Source: Mastigias papua
Taxonomy: Eukaryota > Cnidaria > Scyphozoa > Rhizostomeae > Mastigiidae
Reading direction: 5' to 3'
Length of the DNA: 64,000 nucleotides
NCBI GenBank assembly: GCA_964019165.1
Contig: OZ025268.1
Location: forward strand, 14,592,359-14,656,358
The position numbers were made by a program, and so were the translations under genes. Below are positions 57,940 through 64,000 of this stretch, one piece after another (the stretch's first letter is position 1; each line of letters begins with the position of its first letter). The notes below the pieces were generated by a model, which worked only from the letters and a program-made list of their open reading frames with translations, had not been told where the DNA came from and searched no databases.

Positions 57940-60900
57940 TCAAGAATAAGAACTACGTAATGTACGCAACAAGTCTGCGTCTAGCGCAGCTTGTCTTCTT
58001 GGAGGTCTATCAGGTCTACCGGGTTCTCCTGACTGGGGTCTAGACCTTGGTCTGACCTGTCCGTTGTCCTTTGAACTTCCCGCGGCCTTGACCTGTTGTT
58101 CATTTCCTGGTTGATCTTTAGGTTCTGAAACTTCCAAAGGAAATAGTTTCTGAAGTGGGCGCTCGATAACATTTGAAATACCTTTATTAGATATCACTTT
58201 CAATTTTGCCCCTCGTACAAAACCATCTTTTCCAGCAATTAATGACAAAACTTTTCCCATCTTCCAACGAGATCGTGGAAGGTTTTCTTCATGAATAATT
58301 ACAGCGTCTCCAACAGAAATGAAATTCTCTCCTACCTTTCGACTGAGTGAATTTCGATGATATTCTCGCAAACCTCGTAAATATTCGTGTCTCCAGCGTT
58401 TCCAATAATGTTGTAGGAGTGTAGCAATGTGCTTCATTCTTCTCGAAAACAGCGAATGCGAATTTGAATTGTCCGCTAAACTGCGATCTGGAATGTCTGG
58501 TAAATTTAATACTCTGCGACCCAAGACTAAATGAGAAGGCGTAAGTGGCTCCCCTGAATCATCTTCAGAAATATAAGTTAATGGTCGCGAATTAAGAGTT
58601 GCTTCAATTTCTATAACGATAGTAGTTAATTCATCCATAGTTAGACAAGCGTTTCTCAAGATTTTCCTCAAAGGTCTTTTAACTTCTCTCACCATACGCT
58701 CGTACATCCCTCCCCACCATGGGGCTCTAGCTAGTATGAATCTCCAAGTAATCGAACGTTCCGACAAGAACTCATGAACCTTTGCGTTTCGAAATAGTTC
58801 GTAGAGTTTCTTAAGAATAAGGTTCGCTTTTTTAAACGTTTTAGCGTTATCCGATAGAAGTAAAAGTGGAATTCCCCTTCTGGATATAAATCTTCGTAAA
58901 CAAAGAATAAAAGAATCTGCAGTCAAGTCCGGTACAACTTCGAGGTGAATGGCGCGCGTAACACAGCATGAAAACAAAGCGATATAGGCCTTCGTAGTAA
59001 GATTATTTCCTTCTTTTTTAACAAATAAAGGGCCAGCAAAATCTACCCCGACATTGCAGAATGCAGGCACTTGTTCAGTTCTAAATTCAGGCAAGTCCGA
59101 TATAGGGGGCAGCTTATAATGATTACCCTCAAATCGTTTGCAAATCCTACAGTGTCTAATGATCTTTTTGATAAGCTGGCGTGCCTTTATAATCCAAAAT
59201 TTCTCTCTTACCTGAGTTAATGTATCCGTCACTCCACCGTGTTTTACAACTGAATGTGCGCGTAGAATGATCAGCCTGGTCAATAGGTGATCCCTTGGCA
59301 GCAACGCTGGATATTTTTCTTCGAATTCCATCGGAGAATTTCCTAATCTTCCCTTGCACCGAATTATTCCACCAAAATCTCGAAATAAACCAAGATTCTT
59401 TTCCCATGAACTGTACTTAGCATCAGATATCAATTCTTTCTGTATTTCCACAATCCATAATCTTTCAGCGTAATTTGTTTCCTCGACTGATACCAATTGA
59501 TGTGGATCTATGTCATCATTATTCAGAGAATTGCCTGTAGACTTTTCTCTCTTTTCTTTCAATTTTTTAATGAACCGTAGAACTATAGCTGTCACCCTGA
59601 AGAGCTTCAAACTTGAACTGAATCTATCAACTGATATGATCGCCAAAAGATTTCTTTGCTTTTCAGCAGAAGACAACAAGTTGATTGTTTCCACTTTCTC
59701 TCCAGATTTCATTTCTTTGATTCCATCTTCTGTCGGTTGTAATTTTTTAGGTTGTGCAGGCCAAAATGTACTAGACTGTACCAGCCAGTTTGGTCCTTCC
59801 CACCATAACGTATTTCTCTCCAACTTTTGCAAATATGCTCCTCTAGATGCGATATCGGCTGGGTTGTCAACTCCGGGTAAATGCTTCCACATGTCTCTAG
59901 AAGTTAAGCTTCTAATTTTATTCACCCTGTTATCCACAAACTGCTTCATTTCCTTATCTGTATGAATCCAGTATAAGGTATTTAGACTGTCAGTCCAGCA
60001 ATGCTTTTCGCTTATTTTGATGCATGTTTCTAAAGATCTCGAGACATTGTCCATTAATTTCGATAAAACTTCAGCGGCAGTAAGCTCCAGCCTTGGGATA
60101 GAAATTTTCTTTAGCGGCGCAACTCTTGATTTCCCAGTGATTAATACAGATGAAGTTCCGATTTTTGTTGAATAAACAGCATAAATGCATGCACCCATGG
60201 CTTTCGTCGATGCGTCTGCAAATCCATGTAACTCACAAGAATCAATAATTTCTTGGGCATTGATAAAATAATAACGATTTATAATTACTGAATCTGTGTC
60301 CCTTAAATCATTAAGCCATTTAGTCCAAATTCTTTTATGTTCTGCACTCAGTTCATCGTCCCAGTTCATTTTTAGACAACACAAATCCTGAAACAGCAAT
60401 TTCGCTTTCAACGTACTTGGCGAAATAACCCCCAATGGGTCAAATACAGTTGCCGTTGTCTTCAAAACTGTTCTCTTTGTGGGCTCCGAAGCAAGTCCGA
60501 TCTCAGCAATATTTCCGAATTTCAACGTGAAACTGTCTGTTTCCGTATTCCAGTTGAGACCAAGTACTTTCTGTTCCGTTGGAGTTTCGATTTCATCAAA
60601 CTTTCCGACTGATATCTTCGCATACGACAAATCGTCCATTTGAATTTGATTCTGAGCACCAGAATTAGGTAAAGAGCTGTCTTTCGATACTGACTTCAAC
60701 GATGATAATAACTCCGATGAGTTACTGTTCCATTTTCGAAGATTAAAGTTTCCTTCCGCATATCGTTTCTTTGCGTTCAAACACAAATCGATTCCTTCTT
60801 TTACAGTATTTACACCGGTCGATAAATCATCGCAATAAAACGAATTAAGCATTAATTTAACAAATTCCGTGTCAGTATTTTCATACATCTTGACATGATG

Positions 60901-63489
60901 CTGAAGGATAGAATTCATAATAAAAGGGCTGCAACATAATCCAAAAGGAACTGAACAAAATCGATACACTACGATTTCTGAGTCATTTTCATCCACATTT
61001 CTCAACCATAAAAATCGCAAATAGTCCCGATGATTTTCATCAACTCCAATAGCCAAAAATGCTTTTTCTACGTCCGCGATGATTGCAATAGGCCGTAGTC
61101 TAAATCTTAGCAGAACTGAATATAATTGTTCCGTTAATGATGGACCAGTATGCAGAGTGTCATTCAAACAAACTCCATGCGATTTACTAGAAGCATCGAA
61201 TACCATCCTAATTTTCGTGGTTAATGCGTCTTTACGGGTGACAATTTGCCCTGGTAGATAATGAACTTGTCCTGGTTCGACTGGTTTATTTACCTCTACT
61301 TTTTCGATTACTCCTTTTTCCAGTTGTTCTTTCACAATAGAATCGCACTCTTTCAAGACTTTTGGTTCTTTCCTTAGTCGCTTCACTGTACTGTCCAGTC
61401 TGCGTACGGTGTTCACGTAATTGTCCGGTAAGACTGGTGAGTTTTCACGAAAGGGTAAGCTAACAGAATACTTTTCGTCCGAGAATGAAATGTTCTTTGT
61501 AAAACTCTCAACGACCGTTTCTTTATCTCGTATTCCGATACTTTCAAAGTCCCAGAACTTTTCCAACTGATTTCCAATTTCAATTTCAACAGATTTGCAA
61601 TCTACTTTCAGCAGATATGTGTTTGTTTCTTCCATGTCAGACAATCTTGTCCGCTTACGGACACCTTGTCCGGATAAAACCCAACCCAACAGCGTATTCA
61701 TTGCAGTCGGTCCTCTTTGATTTTCTGGGATTTGGACTTCACCAGTAAAAAATTTAGCACTCGAATCGCAACCAATTAAAATATCAACTTCACTGCGCGT
61801 TTCTGCTTTTGCGTCGTCCGCAAGCTGCAGGCCAGCTAAGCGCGGAAATTCATCCCGGGTAGTTTCAATATCTTGACCTACTAGAGGTGTACAGATGAAT
61901 GGTACCGCCAATGTGTCGATTTCTAGAGATTTCTTCTGACTGTTTTCGCGCCAGTTGTCTTGAATTCCAATGCGTACGCTCTCCAAAATTTCGGTTTTTC
62001 CATCGCTGTTTCCAAATGTTTTAATTGTAACCTGCTCTTTTGCAATTACTGGTAGATCCAAATATCGACGTACTCTCTCTGAAACATAGCTTCGCTGACT
62101 GCCTGAATCAAAAATTAACCTTGCCACGATCCTTCTCTGCGGATTAACGGGGCTGTAGATTATTGCTTGTGCAGTTTGAAGTAGAATTGATTTTGCTGAA
62201 TTCACATGCAGATTTGAAACTTCTTTGGTCTCCAAAGACTTTTCCTGAGCTTGCTGTGCATCTTTTGAACTTCTGCTATTCCTTTCACAAAGACTAATAT
62301 GATGACTTCTATGGCAAGCATTGCATCTATACTTTGATTCGCATTTTCCTGCAATATGTCCCTTTCTCAGGCAAATAAAGCAACGCCCTTCTTTCCTTAA
62401 CTGTGCTAGTCGTGCAGAACGATCAGAAACGATGTGACAATCTATAGAATTATGATTACCTTTACAGTATGTGCAGAAAGTCCCGCTTCGATAAGGAGTT
62501 CCTCTTGCAAGTCGATTATTCTCTGCATCATTAAAAAGGGCAGATGCGGTCAGCAAAAGTTTGTTTTGCGGTTTTTTGACTGTTGCTGCAGGATTTACAC
62601 TTTTCAAACAGCGTTCCCGTGCTTCCAACTCCGTTCTTAGTATTTCCAATAATTTAGTAAGGCTCCAGTCTTCTCCTCCAATTTTTCGGCTTATTTCGAT
62701 TTGAATTTGAAGCGGTAACTTTGGTTGCAAAACCGGAATGAGCAAGGATCCATATTTTTCGCTTTCTACCCCCAAAGACTCCAAGCCTCTGACGTTTGCT
62801 TCTATTATGTCATACAGTTCTCTCAATTTTCTTACATCGTTGGTTTCTGTACAGGACGGCAATTTCATAAGGGCATCCATATGACTAGCGATAACGATTT
62901 GTTTTTGCCCGTACCTGTTCTTCAAGATTGTGACGGCCTTTTTGTAGTTTCCTACTCGAACAGGCAATCCTGCTACAGCTAGAGCAGCGTCACCCTTAAG
63001 CAAACCAATTAAGTACTGAAATTTATTGATTTCAGCTACATCGTCGTTTTCATGAACAGCAGAAGAGAAACCATCCCAGAAAGTCTGCCATTCTCTCGGT
63101 TCCCCCGTAAAGTCCTTCAACTTCAGGGGTTGAAGTTTTACGTTCGGTCCATTTCGTCTGTTCGATAATGTAGACCTAGATATTTCCGATTGAGTTTCAT
63201 CAAGTACGAAGTCAATTTCTATAATTGTCAAATTAATTTTATCTCGAAATGTACTTGCCTCCGTGAGTTCGTCGTTGATTTCTAACACCTCTATTTTATC
63301 CAAGATAGCATTATCAAGTTCCGCAAGATTCTCCAGTCTTTCCAAAAGAGAGTGTTTCTTCAGTTTTAAAGTGTTATAGTCATCGACATTAAATTCTTTC
63401 AATATTTCATTCGCTTCAACTTGAGTCTTTTCCGCGTATGCTCGTGTTGACTCCCGTATTGCCCTCAGTCTTTCTAATTCATGAGCCAT
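57940..63489 (-). CDS. BEL/Pao gag-pol polyprotein, intact
   Basis: 1849 codons without a break. An N-terminal coiled-coil-rich segment (1-110) comes first. The DUF1759-type capsid (about 120-265) has EWQTFWDGFSSAVHEN and GDAALAVAGL. Three Cys/His knuckles lie at about 338, 369 and 387 (CTYCKGNH, CFICLRKGHIAGKC, CNACHRSHH). The retropepsin IFDSGSQRS is near 459. Reverse transcriptase runs about 690-1000, with ADVEKAFL, CSVPFGLCCSPF near 850 and FYCDDLSTG near 884 (C in the second position). RNase H (HGFADAS) is near 1086. The integrase zinc finger is at about 1417-1460. Core residues are D in VDFAGP near 1480, D in LLSDNAKTF near 1544 and E in MYERMVREVK near 1594. The DUF5641-type module is at about 1700-1750. 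No envelope gene follows. The first ATG lies 64 bases inside the 5' LTR. Confidence 0.95.
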   Translation of the reverse strand: MAHELERLRAIRESTRAYAEKTQVEANEILKEFNVDDYNTLKLKKHSLLERLENLAELDNAILDKIEVLEINDELTEASTFRDKINLTIIEIDFVLDETQSEISRSTLSNRRNGPNVKLQPLKLKDFTGEPREWQTFWDGFSSAVHENDDVAEINKFQYLIGLLKGDAALAVAGLPVRVGNYKKAVTILKNRYGQKQIVIASHMDALMKLPSCTETNDVRKLRELYDIIEANVRGLESLGVESEKYGSLLIPVLQPKLPLQIQIEISRKIGGEDWSLTKLLEILRTELEARERCLKSVNPAATVKKPQNKLLLTASALFNDAENNRLARGTPYRSGTFCTYCKGNHNSIDCHIVSDRSARLAQLRKEGRCFICLRKGHIAGKCESKYRCNACHRSHHISLCERNSRSSKDAQQAQEKSLETKEVSNLHVNSAKSILLQTAQAIIYSPVNPQRRIVARLIFDSGSQRSYVSERVRRYLDLPVIAKEQVTIKTFGNSDGKTEILESVRIGIQDNWRENSQKKSLEIDTLAVPFICTPLVGQDIETTRDEFPRLAGLQLADDAKAETRSEVDILIGCDSSAKFFTGEVQIPENQRGPTAMNTLLGWVLSGQGVRKRTRLSDMEETNTYLLKVDCKSVEIEIGNQLEKFWDFESIGIRDKETVVESFTKNISFSDEKYSVSLPFRENSPVLPDNYVNTVRRLDSTVKRLRKEPKVLKECDSIVKEQLEKGVIEKVEVNKPVEPGQVHYLPGQIVTRKDALTTKIRMVFDASSKSHGVCLNDTLHTGPSLTEQLYSVLLRFRLRPIAIIADVEKAFLAIGVDENHRDYLRFLWLRNVDENDSEIVVYRFCSVPFGLCCSPFIMNSILQHHVKMYENTDTEFVKLMLNSFYCDDLSTGVNTVKEGIDLCLNAKKRYAEGNFNLRKWNSNSSELLSSLKSVSKDSSLPNSGAQNQIQMDDLSYAKISVGKFDEIETPTEQKVLGLNWNTETDSFTLKFGNIAEIGLASEPTKRTVLKTTATVFDPLGVISPSTLKAKLLFQDLCCLKMNWDDELSAEHKRIWTKWLNDLRDTDSVIINRYYFINAQEIIDSCELHGFADASTKAMGACIYAVYSTKIGTSSVLITGKSRVAPLKKISIPRLELTAAEVLSKLMDNVSRSLETCIKISEKHCWTDSLNTLYWIHTDKEMKQFVDNRVNKIRSLTSRDMWKHLPGVDNPADIASRGAYLQKLERNTLWWEGPNWLVQSSTFWPAQPKKLQPTEDGIKEMKSGEKVETINLLSSAEKQRNLLAIISVDRFSSSLKLFRVTAIVLRFIKKLKEKREKSTGNSLNNDDIDPHQLVSVEETNYAERLWIVEIQKELISDAKYSSWEKNLGLFRDFGGIIRCKGRLGNSPMEFEEKYPALLPRDHLLTRLIILRAHSVVKHGGVTDTLTQVREKFWIIKARQLIKKIIRHCRICKRFEGNHYKLPPISDLPEFRTEQVPAFCNVGVDFAGPLFVKKEGNNLTTKAYIALFSCCVTRAIHLEVVPDLTADSFILCLRRFISRRGIPLLLLSDNAKTFKKANLILKKLYELFRNAKVHEFLSERSITWRFILARAPWWGGMYERMVREVKRPLRKILRNACLTMDELTTIVIEIEATLNSRPLTYISEDDSGEPLTPSHLVLGRRVLNLPDIPDRSLADNSNSHSLFSRRMKHIATLLQHYWKRWRHEYLRGLREYHRNSLSRKVGENFISVGDAVIIHEENLPRSRWKMGKVLSLIAGKDGFVRGAKLKVISNKGISNVIERPLQKLFPLEVSEPKDQPGNEQQVKAAGSSKDNGQVRPRSRPQSGEPGRPDRPPRRQAALDADLLRTLRSSYS

Positions 63490-63532
63490 TTCTTATCGAT
63501 TTATTCCGTTCGATATCCAAATTATACGCGAA

Positions 63533-63550
63533 ATCCGGCTCGGTGGACCA
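63533..63550 (-). promoter_or_regulatory. BEL primer-binding site
   Basis: On the element's strand TGGTCCACCGAGCCGGAT starts three bases after the 5' LTR. It matches the complement of the animal tRNA-Tyr 3' end at all but two positions (from memory), so tRNA-Tyr priming is inferred. Confidence 0.65.
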
Positions 63551-63553
63551 CTT

Positions 63554-63767
63554 TGTGCCAAATGCACAAAGAAAGAATCTGTGTCTTAGATATGGGCCTA
63601 AGAATTCGATAAAAACGTCCTGCCCTCATTCGTTCCTTATCTTATCCTCCCGCTCTACCAACGACAACAACCTAAATCTCAATGCATAAATTAATTAACA
63701 TATGTCAATCAAATATAGCGTCCACTTCGCAACAAACAAATACCTGTAAATATAAAGATTTCGGACA
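63554..63767 (-). repeat. 5' LTR of the BEL element
   Basis: 214 bp, identical by eye to 57676-57889. It is followed by TACAT at 63768-63772. Confidence 0.95.
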
Positions 63768-63772
63768 TACAT

Positions 63773-64000
63773 GGTTCACGTCTTATTGTTCCTCAATCAT
63801 TACGATCTAGGGTGATTTCAATAGCTCATGAAGGCCATCAAGGTCTTGTAAAGACCAAACAGCTAATTCGAGAGAAAATCTGGTTTCCAGGTATCGACAA
63901 AGATGTAAAGAACATGATTGACAATTGTCTACCCTGTCAAGCTGTCGGTAATACAAACAAGCCTGCTCCACTTCGTATGAACGAACTTCCACCTGCCCCA
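63773..64000 (+). CDS. Gypsy copy 2 pol continued: integrase zinc-binding domain (partial)
   Basis: Coding resumes exactly in the frame that stopped at 57675 and runs off the window. It reads GSRLIVPQSL, then the H2C2 pattern HEGHQGLVKTKQLI ... NCLPCQ, and heads towards the catalytic core. The insertion point falls just before the zinc-binding histidines, so the gypsy product loses its integrase. Confidence 0.92.

Larger units (their letters stand above)
57676..63767 (-). mobile_element. Full-length BEL/Pao retrotransposon inside gypsy integrase
   Basis: 6092 bp, minus orientation, with apparently identical 214-bp LTRs, TG...CA ends, a 5-bp target duplication, primer site, purine tract and one complete gag-pol frame. 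Every part needed for retrotransposition is present. The insertion is recent and may be active. Confidence 0.95.

Noticed and set aside
61079..62982. Plus-strand frames inside the BEL element
   Set aside because: They are shadows antisense to the 1849-codon gag-pol.
1..64000. CRISPR arrays, rRNA genes or bacterial-type operons
   Set aside because: No regularly spaced repeats with unique spacers, no rRNA-like blocks, and spliced eukaryotic gene structure throughout.

Overview
This window is animal nuclear DNA. It is AT-rich, has canonical GT-AG introns of 0.3 to 6.7 kb, and is packed with transposons. It holds parts of two host genes. The rest is transposons and anonymous non-coding sequence. 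The mix of BEL/Pao, Ty3/gypsy, several non-LTR families, hAT elements and tRNA-derived SINEs, with a vertebrate-like aralar gene structure, fits a non-vertebrate animal. I cannot name the species from sequence alone.

Host genes. (1) A single-exon, uninterrupted 451-codon 7-dehydrocholesterol reductase (DHCR7) lies on the minus strand at 14937-16292. (2) A calcium-regulated mitochondrial aspartate/glutamate carrier (aralar/citrin, SLC25A12/13 type) lies on the plus strand. I mapped 14 exons from 19058 to 52506 by matching splice sites, phase and the encoded protein. They join in frame to 463 codons covering the N-terminal EF-hand domain and the first third of the carrier domain. The last third of the protein is not in the window, so the next exon is more than 11.4 kb downstream. 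The two genes are head to head, about 2.8 kb apart.

Left flank (1-14 kb). At 227-1609 there is a non-coding miniature LTR element with two seemingly identical 424-bp LTRs. Next comes a decayed gypsy element on the minus strand (about 2.69-4.49 kb). A decayed BEL/Pao element on the plus strand (about 4.85-10.5 kb) is interrupted by a non-LTR fragment. A degraded hAT element lies at about 12.1-12.86 kb. At 16.5-17.45 kb two 21-bp minisatellite arrays face each other in inverted orientation.

Introns of the carrier gene (19-52.5 kb) contain hAT MITEs (one with a perfect 8-bp target duplication), foldback MITEs, a tRNA-derived SINE with a 7-bp target duplication, gypsy and hAT scraps, and several non-LTR pol fragments. 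There is also a 36-bp perfect palindrome near a splice donor.

Right flank (53.6-64 kb) is a retrotransposon nest. The 3' end of one gypsy copy is followed by a single LTR and then by a second gypsy copy in the same orientation. A full-length BEL/Pao element (57676-63767) has inserted into the integrase zinc-binding region of that second copy. This BEL element has identical-looking 214-bp LTRs, a TACAT target duplication and an unbroken 1849-codon gag-pol frame. The gypsy frame resumes in register at 63773 and runs off the window. The nest is the youngest and best-preserved mobile DNA here, together with the miniature LTR element.
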